Shown: positions 1 through 5,619, counted from the first letter of the stretch. The stretch: DNA of 5,619 bases from Candidatus Glassiibacteriota bacterium (GCA_030604975.1 JAUVUV010000171.1:1-5619); one strand, 5' to 3'. The notes: generated by a model not told the origin, from the letters alone. Numbers and translations: made by a program.

Positions 1-1
1 C

Positions 2-352
2 TCACTGCTTGTCGGCGGCATCGGAATCATGAATATCATGCTGGCCACTGTGCTGGAACGCACGCGCGAAATCGGCGTTCGCCGCGCTCTGGGTGCAAAA
101 CGGAAAGATATTCTCAACCAGTTTCTTATTGAAGCAGTGGGGCTGAGCCTTGTCGGGGGAACTATCGGAGTGTTTCTCGGAATAGCTATGTCAGGGGTGG
201 TAAGCAGTATCGGCGAGTTCGGAGCGATTGTCTCGCCTTTCCACGTGCTGCTCGCTTTCTTTGTTGCGGCGGCCGTAGGTGTAATTTCAGGCACGTTTCC
301 GGCCCGGCGCGCGGCCAATATTGACCCGATTGATGCACTGAGGTATGAATAG
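2..352 (+). CDS. MacB/FtsX-type ABC transporter permease, C-terminal part (5' end outside window)
   Basis: This is the end of an inner-membrane permease subunit of the MacB/LolCE/FtsX superfamily, which couples ATP hydrolysis to export through the periplasm. The reading frame is open from base 2, so the internal ATG at 29 is not the start; 116 codons are present before TAG at 350-352. The first residues, SLLVGGIGIMNIML, are the hallmark second membrane helix of MacB-type permeases. They are followed by the cytoplasmic motif ERTREIGVRRALGA, which contacts the ATPase. Two more hydrophobic segments follow, around AVGLSLVGGTIGVFLGI and HVLLAFFVAAAVGVISG, and the typical ending P-A-R-R-A-A-x-x-x-P-x-x-A-L-R-Y-E. 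The N-terminal helix and the periplasmic domain lie upstream. A free-standing ATPase gene lies downstream, so this is probably a permease without a fused ATPase, but the missing 5' part leaves that open. The substrate is unknown. Confidence 0.93.
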   Translation, partial: SLLVGGIGIMNIMLATVLERTREIGVRRALGAKRKDILNQFLIEAVGLSLVGGTIGVFLGIAMSGVVSSIGEFGAIVSPFHVLLAFFVAAAVGVISGTFPARRAANIDPIDALRYE

Positions 353-434
353 TCTTCCGTTCAGTAAGTCGCTTTTACGCCTAAGATTGCTCACCACTTA
401 AGTCGAATCGAATAAATCCTGTAAAACTGTTGCC

Positions 435-440
435 AGAGGT
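435..440 (+). promoter_or_regulatory. Ribosome binding site of the TolC-family gene
   Basis: AGAGGT lies 5 nt before the ATG at 446 and fixes this start. The 93-bp gap after the permease gene (353-445) shows no convincing terminator and only a very weak promoter-like pair, so the gene is probably co-transcribed with the permease. Confidence 0.6.
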
Positions 441-445
441 AAACA

Positions 446-1975
446 ATGAAAACTCTAATTGCATCTGTAGCGGGACTGGTTGGCATGTTGATTCTGGCAG
501 TTCCGGTTGCGGCACAGGAGGAGCCGATCATACTGACACTGGATAACGCAATCGAGCTGGCTCTTGAGAAAAGCTACGATGCCCGGCGCGAACGTTTGAT
601 TCTGCTGGGCGCGCAACAGAATGTCGTCGCACAAAAAAACCGTTTCAAAACCCAGGTGAATTTGACTCTGAACTCCCCTGATTTCCAGGAACGGGTCCAG
701 GCCATCCCCCTTCCGGACGAGGTGCCTATCTATAATACGTTCGGAACCTTGAGATGGCAATCTCAGATGAGGATCACCCAGCCCCTGCCCACCAACGGCA
801 GTATCAGCTTGAGGACAAATCTTTACCAGATTCGCGAGTCCGTGTTCAGGGACCAGTTGGATATCACCGAGAAAGAAAAGCGCTTTTTCTCATCCTTCCG
901 ACTCACATTCAACCAGCCGCTGTTTGTCCCTAATACTCTCAAGCTGGGTATGGAAAGAGCCAATCTGGAGCATGAGCGGGCACAGCGGGAGTTCACGCGC
1001 ACAGAGCTGGATGTGGTATACAGGGTCACAGAGAGCTTTTTCGGCCTGTACAGCGCCATCCGCCGGCTGGAAATCGCCAGGGAGGAAGTGAACCAGCAGG
1101 AGCAGGCCTACGAACTGGCTCGGCAGAAATTTGATGCGGGCCTGATTCCTGAGGTCGGGGCGCTGCAAATGGAGGTTGACCTGGCCCAGAGCAGGAACAG
1201 GCTTCTGGAGGCTGAAGGCGATCTATCACAGATGGAGGACCGGTTCAAGATCACAGTCGGTCTGCCGCTTGAACAGCAGGTGGCTGTAAAGACCGATTTC
1301 GCCCTGAGTCTGTTTGATGTGGATGAAGAGAAAGCTATCGAACAAGGCCTTCGCCACCGGGCTGAAATCCGTCGCGGAGAAATCGACCGGCGGCTGGCGG
1401 AAATCACTGTTCAGGAGACCGATGCCCGCACGGCGATCAGAGGTGATATTAGAGCTTACTATGACCTTACAGGTATCAGCGATCCTTACCTTGACTATGG
1501 AGTCAGCACCGCCCGGCTTTTCAGATCCAGCATCAACGACTTACGGCGCCGTCCTAAAAACAGGGGAATAACCTTCACCCTGTCCGTGCCTATCTGGGAT
1601 TCCGGAGTTAATCGCGCCGAGGTGGCTGCTGCACGGGCGAGGCTGGAAAGGAACGAGTTGACTGAAAGGGAAAACAAACGCCTTGTGGTTCAAGATATCA
1701 GAGCGACTATTACCAGACTGCGGGAAACCAGCGGGCGCTTGGATGTTCTGACAAGGAGCGAGGAAGTCGCCCTGCGAAGCTTTGAAATCAGCCAGGCCCA
1801 GTTCGACAACGGCGATATCACCAGCCAGGAGCTGGCAGAAAATCGGGACCGTCTGACAACGGCCCGCCAGAACTACCTTGCTGCCTATATCGACTACCAG
1901 TTGTCGGTAGCGGATCTCAAACGCAACACACTATATGACTTTGAAAAAGGGCGCAGCCTGGTGAAAGACTCCTGA
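446..1975 (+). CDS. TolC-family outer-membrane efflux protein
   Basis: This 509-residue protein is an outer-membrane factor of the TolC/OEP family. As a trimer it would form the beta-barrel and periplasmic alpha-barrel exit duct of a tripartite pump. Residues 1-23 are a Sec signal peptide (K2, a hydrophobic core, likely cleavage after VAA before QEEP); no lipobox Cys follows. The mature part opens with the family's LTLDNAIELALEKS (30-43). The internal duplication typical of TolC is visible: KFDAGLIPEVGALQMEVDLA (228-247) is matched by QFDNGDITSQELAENRDRL (452-470), each in a long charged coiled-coil helix. Candidate barrel strands are QMRITQPLPTNGSISLRTNL (107-126), SFRLTFNQPLF (150-160) and ITFTLSVPIWDSGVNRAEV (375-393). 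The length is normal for the family and the frame is intact. It lies between the permease and the ATPase genes on the same strand, which supports a MacAB-TolC-like pump. The substrate cannot be predicted. Confidence 0.95.
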   Translation: MKTLIASVAGLVGMLILAVPVAAQEEPIILTLDNAIELALEKSYDARRERLILLGAQQNVVAQKNRFKTQVNLTLNSPDFQERVQAIPLPDEVPIYNTFGTLRWQSQMRITQPLPTNGSISLRTNLYQIRESVFRDQLDITEKEKRFFSSFRLTFNQPLFVPNTLKLGMERANLEHERAQREFTRTELDVVYRVTESFFGLYSAIRRLEIAREEVNQQEQAYELARQKFDAGLIPEVGALQMEVDLAQSRNRLLEAEGDLSQMEDRFKITVGLPLEQQVAVKTDFALSLFDVDEEKAIEQGLRHRAEIRRGEIDRRLAEITVQETDARTAIRGDIRAYYDLTGISDPYLDYGVSTARLFRSSINDLRRRPKNRGITFTLSVPIWDSGVNRAEVAAARARLERNELTERENKRLVVQDIRATITRLRETSGRLDVLTRSEEVALRSFEISQAQFDNGDITSQELAENRDRLTTARQNYLAAYIDYQLSVADLKRNTLYDFEKGRSLVKDS

Positions 1976-2077
1976 TAAAAGCCGCTGCGCTGTGACATGA
2001 GTAAGAAAATTGGAATAAAGTTGCCGGAGTATAGTAAATAATCGGCCGAACATGCCAAAGAAGGGAATGAGCCTTTC

Positions 2078-2779
2078 ATGCTGATCGAACTGCAGGGAAT
2101 AGTGAAAATTTACCGTATAGGCAGTTACGATGTCCGGGCACTTCAGGGTATAGACTTAAAAATAGAGAAAAACGGATATCTCGCTGTCATGGGCCCCTCC
2201 GGTTCCGGTAAGTCCACGCTGATGAATATCCTGGGTTGTCTGGATACCCCCACTTCCGGTGTCCACATTTTCGAGGGCGAAAAGATAAGCGAGCTGAACG
2301 ATGACGAGCTTGCCGATATCCGCAATCGCAAGATCGGCTTTGTCTTTCAAACGTTCAATCTTCTCCCCAGGGCCACTGCGCTTACCAATGTGGAGTTGCC
2401 CTTGGTTTATAGCGGGATTACCATCGAGCAGCGCAGGCGTTACGCAACCGAAGCTTTAGAAAAGGTGGGACTTGGCGACCGTCTGCACCACCGGCCGAAT
2501 CAGCTCTCCGGCGGTCAGCGGCAGCGTGTAGCTATTGCGCGGGCCCTGGTTAACAATCCTTCGGTTATCCTCGCCGATGAACCCACAGGGAACCTGGATT
2601 CAAAAACTGGCAAGGAGATCATGCAGCTTTTCAATAGCCTCAACAAGCTCGGGCATACTTTAATTGTAGTAACCCATGAAGAATACATTGCTTCCGATGC
2701 GAAACGCATTGTCAGGCTTCTCGACGGCCATATCGAGAACGACAATCAGAACGATTTACCACAAGAAGTTAAAATATGA
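2078..2779 (+). CDS. ABC transporter ATP-binding protein, MacB/LolD type
   Basis: This 233-residue stand-alone nucleotide-binding subunit would power the MacB/FtsX-type permease encoded upstream. All motifs of an active ATPase are present: Walker A GPSGSGKST (39-47), Q-loop Gln91 in GFVFQTFNLLP, signature LSGGQRQR (143-150), Walker B VILADE with catalytic Glu168, D-loop GNLDS (171-175) and H-loop His200 in VVTHE. The beginning (IELQGIVKIYRIGSYDVRAL) and the TFNLLPRATALTNVELPL stretch after the Q-loop are typical of the LolD/MacB/FtsE branch rather than of importers. No membrane domain is fused. The ATG at 2078 is the only sensible start, because an in-frame TAA lies at 2039-2041 with no other start between. 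A purine-rich GAAGGGA (2060-2066) serves as a rather distant ribosome site. It is the last gene of the exporter cluster and follows the TolC gene after 102 bp. Its exact substrate and a symbol such as macB or lolD cannot be assigned. Confidence 0.95.
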   Translation: MLIELQGIVKIYRIGSYDVRALQGIDLKIEKNGYLAVMGPSGSGKSTLMNILGCLDTPTSGVHIFEGEKISELNDDELADIRNRKIGFVFQTFNLLPRATALTNVELPLVYSGITIEQRRRYATEALEKVGLGDRLHHRPNQLSGGQRQRVAIARALVNNPSVILADEPTGNLDSKTGKEIMQLFNSLNKLGHTLIVVTHEEYIASDAKRIVRLLDGHIENDNQNDLPQEVKI

Positions 2780-2823
2780 ATAATTCCCGGCGATAATTTC
2801 ATCAAAGAGGCCATTTTAGACCC

Positions 2824-5151
2824 CTATCTCAGGACCGAGTTTCCCACTACCGCCACATCGCCGGGATCCATGGTCAGCGGACTTATCAGCTCCCCATCCA
2901 CGAACACCTCGGCCCGCGGGTGCGGCAGCCGGACCTTTCCTCTGGGCTCGAGCGGGGGCCGGTTCTGTTGGGCCCTTCTCCCGCCGGTGAGGAAAACCCG
3001 TTGGTTGTCGGCCGAGACACTGGCCGGCTCCTCGGTGCGGGCCAGGCTTTGCCCGGCGAAGCTCAGGTTGCGGCCGTCCCCCAGCATGTAGCCTACCACC
3101 TGGCCCGAGGGATCAGTGCGCACCAGGCTGAGCAGGCCATCGGTGCGGAGTTCCCCGCAAGCGATCTCTTTCCCCGCGCCGCGGGCATTGTCCGCCGGCT
3201 GCCAGATAATCAGGTCCCGGAAAGAGCCGCTTTCCACCACCAGACTCACCGCCCGCGGGTTGCCGGTGACTTCCGGCCCTTTGCTGAATGACGGCCGTGG
3301 GCCCTCTTTCTTCCAGGCTCCTGCAACCGCGACATACCTTACCTGCCCGCCGTGCTGGTGCACCCTGATCAGCCCAAGCTCGATCGGGTACCTGCTGCTG
3401 CCTCCCTTGACCAGCCGGAAATCCACTGCGGGCGCAGTAGGCTCGAGAAAACCGATCGAGCAATTTGCCTCCTCGCCCTCGATCAGCAGGGGCTCTGCCA
3501 GGCTGCCTGCTCCGGTAACCCCCTTGGCCGTGGTATACCACTGCCAGTGGTAATCGTGCTCCCTGTCCTCGCTCTTCTGGATCTCATCTACTACCACAAG
3601 GTAAGGACAGGGGCCCTGCTTGACAAACAGGCAGGAACGGTCGGCCTGCACAGCGGGAGAGCTCTTCGGGTCGGAGCGGTCCTGGTAAGAGGCTTTTGCA
3701 TCTCCGCGCACGTAATCGGCAAAATGGCCCTGGCCCAGCCCGGTAAGCAGGCCCTTAATCGAGTTCTGGGCACTGCAGGTGGTGATGGGATCAAAAGCCG
3801 GCATCCCTCCTCCATCCACGATCACGATGTTGTGCTCGAAATCGACCCCGTGGTTTTCATCCCTGTAGGCGTATATGTTTCGGTGGGTGCCGAACTTTTC
3901 CCCGAAAGCGTTGAACAGGAAGGTGTTCATGTCGTAATGCTGGTGGTTGGCATTGTCGTAGCGGGTGGCGAATGCGAACCAGGCGGCCCGCTCGTTGTCC
4001 CATTCGGAGCGGCTGTAGAAATAGCCGGCCCGGTTGGGTGTGATCTCGAAATAGCAGGAGGTGGGACGGCCGGCTTCGCCCGGGGAGACCGGCTCGAGGT
4101 CATCCGGGTACAAGAGGAAAGCCAGCAGGGGATTGAGCCTATTGCGGTCGGTGTACTTGATAAAAGTCCAGAGGGCGGGCCCATCAGCCATCTCGCCGAT
4201 ACCCAGCAGGTAAGCGGCGGCAAACACCCGGCGACCGTAGCTGGTGTTGTCCCCGATCGGTCCGCAGCCGCCCTGGGGCATCCACTGGAACATCTGGTAG
4301 TTCCCTGCATTGACCGCGCCGCTGAGGCTGATTATGTCCGGTCCGCCGGTGCGCCTGAGCGCCTCGCCGAACTGGGTCGGGTTCTTGTGGTATTGGGCAT
4401 AGCAGGGACCCTCGATACAGATGCCGGTTTCCCTCCAGGAGTGGGGAAAGTAGTTGCGCTGGATCCGGTGGATAGCGCTGACCAGCCATTTCTCGAATTC
4501 AGGGTGGTCGGTTTCCCCCTGGATCGCCGTGCAGAGTAGTCCCAGTGCGCCAACCGGTATGGCCCCGCAGTTGATACTGGCATTGCGCCACCACCAGGCC
4601 TCGGTATGCTCGTAGAGGGCCTTGCACCAGCTCTCCAGCCCCTCGAGCACCACCGCCCTTTCTTTCTCATCCATCAGCTCGAACAGCCAGTCCCAGGCAT
4701 ACGCAAAAGCCTTGGGCCAGCGCTCGGTGGCGAAAAAATCGCTGTCGATTTCCTCGTAGCACTTGTAGGGATCGATCTCGGCTATGATCTCCTTGAACAG
4801 CTCCACAGCCTGCCGCCCCAATTCTGCGTCCCCCTCGATCTGGTAGACCAGGGCCATGGCGTTCAATTTCCGCCCGCGCCTGTTACCCTCGGCCGGACCG
4901 CGGGCAAGCTCCACCACCTTTCCGTAGCATTCGGCGGCCAGCCCCTCCCCCTTTGCCCGGCGTCTCAGGCGGGGCAGCTCCTTTGCACAGAACAGCAGGC
5001 CCGGGTGGGTGCCCGGGGTGACTACCTCGTACCTCTTCGCCGTGATTTGTGAGGATTTTTGAGACTCCTGTGCCGGAGGAGTCGCACAGGCCGAGAAAAG
5101 GGAAAAGCAAGCTAAGACCCTGGGCAATCCGGCAGAAGTTATCTTATTCAT
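2824..5151 (-). CDS. Heparinase II/III-family lipoprotein (putative polysaccharide lyase)
   Basis: This 775-residue protein is predicted to be surface or periplasmic and to cleave uronic-acid polysaccharides by beta-elimination. The start at 5151 is chosen because GGGAGGT lies 3 nt before it and a lipoprotein signal follows directly: K3, R11, a short hydrophobic core and LFSAC with Cys22 as lipid site (F at -3 is slightly off consensus). In-frame ATGs at 5265 and 5262 would bury this signal and lack a good ribosome site. HPGLLF (49-54) begins an alpha/alpha-toroid region with FAYAWDWLFELM and NASINCGAIPVGALGL (about 190-205). IEGPCYAQY (246-254) corresponds to the family's EGxxY catalytic-Tyr segment. 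The heparinase II/III beta-sandwich region begins near NRAGYFYSRSEWD (373-385), with NHQHYDMNTFLFNAFG (402-417) as the His-bearing core and FEHNIVIVDGGG (438-449). The family is clear, but the substrate (heparin-like, alginate or other) is not. No sulfatase, transporter or other sugar gene is adjacent. G+C is visibly higher than in the exporter genes. It is convergent with the ATPase gene. Confidence 0.88.
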   Translation of the reverse strand: MNKITSAGLPRVLACFSLFSACATPPAQESQKSSQITAKRYEVVTPGTHPGLLFCAKELPRLRRRAKGEGLAAECYGKVVELARGPAEGNRRGRKLNAMALVYQIEGDAELGRQAVELFKEIIAEIDPYKCYEEIDSDFFATERWPKAFAYAWDWLFELMDEKERAVVLEGLESWCKALYEHTEAWWWRNASINCGAIPVGALGLLCTAIQGETDHPEFEKWLVSAIHRIQRNYFPHSWRETGICIEGPCYAQYHKNPTQFGEALRRTGGPDIISLSGAVNAGNYQMFQWMPQGGCGPIGDNTSYGRRVFAAAYLLGIGEMADGPALWTFIKYTDRNRLNPLLAFLLYPDDLEPVSPGEAGRPTSCYFEITPNRAGYFYSRSEWDNERAAWFAFATRYDNANHQHYDMNTFLFNAFGEKFGTHRNIYAYRDENHGVDFEHNIVIVDGGGMPAFDPITTCSAQNSIKGLLTGLGQGHFADYVRGDAKASYQDRSDPKSSPAVQADRSCLFVKQGPCPYLVVVDEIQKSEDREHDYHWQWYTTAKGVTGAGSLAEPLLIEGEEANCSIGFLEPTAPAVDFRLVKGGSSRYPIELGLIRVHQHGGQVRYVAVAGAWKKEGPRPSFSKGPEVTGNPRAVSLVVESGSFRDLIIWQPADNARGAGKEIACGELRTDGLLSLVRTDPSGQVVGYMLGDGRNLSFAGQSLARTEEPASVSADNQRVFLTGGRRAQQNRPPLEPRGKVRLPHPRAEVFVDGELISPLTMDPGDVAVVGNSVLR

Positions 5152-5154
5152 TTT

Positions 5155-5161
5155 ACCTCCC
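5155..5161 (-). promoter_or_regulatory. Strong Shine-Dalgarno fixing the lyase gene start
   Basis: Read on the minus strand this is GGGAGGT, followed by AAA and the ATG at 5151-5149. The match to the anti-Shine-Dalgarno is near perfect, though the spacing is short. It decides in favour of the start at 5151, 38 codons inside the longest open frame, and so reveals the lipoprotein signal. Confidence 0.8.
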
Positions 5162-5194
5162 TGGTGGCTGTGGAAAAGTATCCAACTGTTTGTT

Positions 5195-5206
5195 CGAAGC
5201 GCTTCG
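5195..5206. promoter_or_regulatory. 12-bp perfect palindrome, candidate LacI-family operator
   Basis: CGAAGCGCTTCG is a perfect palindrome with a central CG and the AGCGCT core common in operators of LacI-family repressors such as CcpA and sucrose-type regulators. It lies 43 bp before the lyase start codon, downstream of the predicted promoter, where a bound repressor could block elongation or an unrecognised nearer promoter. Carbohydrate-responsive control would suit a polysaccharide lyase. In RNA it could also form a 4-bp stem with a GCGC loop, so DNA-level function is inferred. No regulator gene is in the window. Confidence 0.5.
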
Positions 5207-5219
5207 TTAATGTGTTGTG

Positions 5220-5246
5220 CTATCCAAAAGCAAGAGGTTGTTTCAT
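5220..5246 (-). other. Candidate 8-codon leader ORF ahead of the lyase gene
   Basis: On the minus strand an ATG at 5246-5244 opens an 8-codon frame, MKQPLAFG, ending in TAG (5222-5220). It is preceded by GGGAGG (5258-5253) with an ideal 6-nt spacer. It lies within the predicted leader of the lyase mRNA, 68 nt before the lyase start, in another frame. Its ribosome site is largely inside the left arm of the hairpin at 5234-5256 and its start codon forms the loop. It could be a translated leader peptide or a standby ribosome site. The peptide has no run of one amino acid as in classical attenuators, and a chance match is possible. Confidence 0.35.
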
Positions 5247-5256
5247 AAACAGCCTC
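5234..5256 (-). promoter_or_regulatory. Leader hairpin or 10-bp inverted repeat upstream of the lyase gene
   Basis: The arms 5234-5243 and 5247-5256 pair over 10 positions around a 3-nt loop. On the minus-strand RNA one C-A mismatch interrupts the stem, while G-U pairs can extend its base; on the plus-strand RNA the same position is a U-G wobble. A U-rich UUGCUUUU follows on the minus strand, so a weak attenuator-type terminator is conceivable. It could equally act by hiding the mini-ORF ribosome site, or be a DNA operator with 10-bp half-sites. Confidence 0.45.
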
Positions 5257-5303
5257 CCACATCATGTCCGTCGATAGACCGCAAGATTATGTAATGAGTT
5301 TCT

Positions 5304-5332
5304 ATCATAACGGTGCGAGTGGCTAAAATCAA
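5304..5332 (-). promoter_or_regulatory. Predicted sigma70-type promoter of the lyase gene
   Basis: On the minus strand TTGATT (-35, 5332-5327) and TATGAT (-10, 5309-5304) are separated by exactly 17 bp. They match the sigma70 consensus at 4 of 6 and 5 of 6 positions. Transcription would start near 5297, giving a leader of about 146 nt before the ATG at 5151. It lies after the end of the upstream beta-propeller gene, so the lyase gene probably has its own promoter. The -35 overlaps one arm (5322-5330) of a 9-bp inverted repeat. Confidence 0.5.
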
Positions 5333-5352
5333 CGAAACTGCTTTTTAGAACA

Positions 5353-5395
5353 GGTTTCATGAGCCGGCATGGCTCACCCGGAAACTATTGAAACC
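5353..5395. repeat. Nested stem-loop in the intergenic region
   Basis: TGAGCC (5360-5365) and GGCTCA (5371-5376) form a 6-bp stem with a 5-nt loop. Outside it GGTTTC (5353-5358) can pair with GAAACC (5390-5395), or its GTTTC part with the nearer GAAAC (5381-5385). Neither strand has a clean T-run directly after it, so it is at best a weak terminator for the upstream beta-propeller gene. Other possibilities are a transcript-end stabilising structure or a repetitive extragenic element. Confidence 0.4.
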
Positions 5396-5463
5396 AACAT
5401 TCCCCATATAAAAGTCGATAGTCGTTATTTTAGCCTGTTTTTTTATTTTTTGTACGCAGGCTG

Positions 5464-5619
5464 TCACCCTCCCTGGCTCCCAAAGCACGCCACGCTGCCA
5501 TTCTGCTGTACCACTATTACCCGGCCATCTCTGTCAATCAGCAGGCCACTCGGCAGGGCGGGAGAGGAAAGCTCATGCTCCCAGACCACCTTGCCACTTG
5601 CACGGTCAATGGAACGCAC
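5464..5619 (-). CDS. PQQ-like beta-propeller repeat protein, C-terminal end (5' part outside window)
   Basis: On the minus strand an open frame enters from the right edge and runs 51 codons to TGA at 5466-5464. It contains one propeller blade of the PQQ/BamB-like type: SIDRASGKVVWEHELSS, where the D-x-x-(S/T)-G-K-x-x-W core is the family hallmark, then PALPSGLLIDRDGRVIVV and the closing strand NGSVACFG. Proteins with such blades include PQQ dehydrogenases, BamB-type assembly lipoproteins and many secreted proteins of unknown role; too little is present to choose, and no catalytic residue can be judged. It is upstream of the lyase gene on the same strand, 312 bp away, with a promoter predicted between, so joint transcription is possible but not implied. 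Confidence 0.75.
   Translation of the reverse strand: MRSIDRASGKVVWEHELSSPALPSGLLIDRDGRVIVVQQNGSVACFGSQGG

Larger units (their letters stand above)
5152..5463. other. 312-bp intergenic region between the beta-propeller and lyase genes
   Basis: This is the only gene-free stretch above 300 bases. It is much poorer in G+C than the lyase gene, with a T-rich block at 5438-5451. On the minus strand it holds, in order: an imperfect A-loop hairpin just after the upstream stop (5432-5462), a nested inverted-repeat cluster (5322-5435), a promoter (5304-5332), a leader hairpin overlapping a mini-ORF (5220-5256), a LacI-type palindrome (5195-5206) and the lyase ribosome site. No tRNA or known riboswitch class was recognised by eye. 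Confidence 0.7.

Noticed and set aside
365..405. TAAGTCG repeated directly at 365-371 and 399-405
   Set aside because: Only 7 bp long with no third copy and no link to a promoter; chance is sufficient.
387..416. TTGCTC and AATAAA with 18-bp spacing as a promoter for the TolC-family gene
   Set aside because: Both boxes match the consensus poorly and the gap after the permease is short, so co-transcription is simpler.
3352..4539. A 395-codon open frame on the plus strand opposite the lyase gene, with an ATG start
   Set aside because: It lies wholly antisense to the lyase gene, whose protein shows family motifs throughout. The translation has low complexity with no recognisable domain, as expected from the opposite strand of G+C-rich coding DNA.
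5179..5227. TATCCAA direct repeat at 5179-5185 and 5221-5227 as regulator half-sites
   Set aside because: A 7-bp repeat 42 bp apart without symmetry or promoter link is not distinguishable from chance.
5152..5265. Extension of the lyase protein to the ATGs at 5265 or 5262
   Set aside because: It would add 38 or 37 residues before the lipoprotein signal, with only a poor ribosome site upstream, whereas the ATG at 5151 has GGGAGGT and directly opens a signal peptide with lipobox.
5270..5421. GTCGATAG direct repeat at 5270-5277 and 5414-5421 as a target-site duplication of a small insertion
   Set aside because: An 8-bp repeat within 150 bp is expected fairly often by chance, and the sequence between has no matching terminal inverted repeats at these borders.
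5432..5462. AGCCTG / CAGGCT inverted repeat just after the beta-propeller stop, as an intrinsic terminator
   Set aside because: The stem is only 6 bp with a 19-nt loop, the T-run (plus strand) lies inside the loop, and the minus transcript has no U-tract after the stem.

Overview
The window looks like chromosomal DNA from a Gram-negative (diderm) bacterium. It encodes a TolC-type outer-membrane channel with a Sec signal peptide, a MacB-type export ABC system and a predicted lipoprotein. The phylum cannot be read from the sequence. The combination of a split MacB-like exporter, a heparinase II/III-family lipoprotein and a PQQ-type beta-propeller would fit one of the polysaccharide-degrading, largely uncultured diderm lineages, but that is inference. 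No mobile element, CRISPR array, tRNA or rRNA is visible.

Left half, plus strand (1-2779): the C-terminal end of a MacB/FtsX-type permease (cut by the window edge), a complete TolC-family outer-membrane efflux protein, and a complete MacB/LolD-type ATPase. The order is permease, outer-membrane channel, ATPase, with gaps of 93 and 102 bp and no convincing terminator between them. They very probably build one tripartite efflux pump, in which ATPase and permease sit in the inner membrane and the TolC homologue forms the exit duct. The periplasmic adaptor (MacA/HlyD type) that such a pump needs is not in the window and is expected upstream.

Right half, minus strand (5619-2824): the last 51 codons of a PQQ-like beta-propeller protein (5464-5619, running off the edge), a 312-bp intergenic region, and a complete 775-residue heparinase II/III-family lipoprotein (2824-5151) that converges on the ATPase gene with 44 bp between them. 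The lyase gene is visibly richer in G+C than the exporter genes.

The intergenic region 5152-5463 is the most interesting non-coding part. Read on the minus strand it holds nested inverted repeats, a plausible sigma70-type promoter (5304-5332), and a leader of about 146 nt. The leader contains a 10-bp hairpin, an 8-codon open reading frame with its own strong Shine-Dalgarno, a 12-bp perfect palindrome of LacI-family operator type, and the strong Shine-Dalgarno that fixes the lyase start at 5151. This suggests that the lyase gene is regulated on its own, by carbohydrate-type repression and possibly also by its leader. I do not see a wholly new system; the leader architecture is the best candidate for something undescribed.
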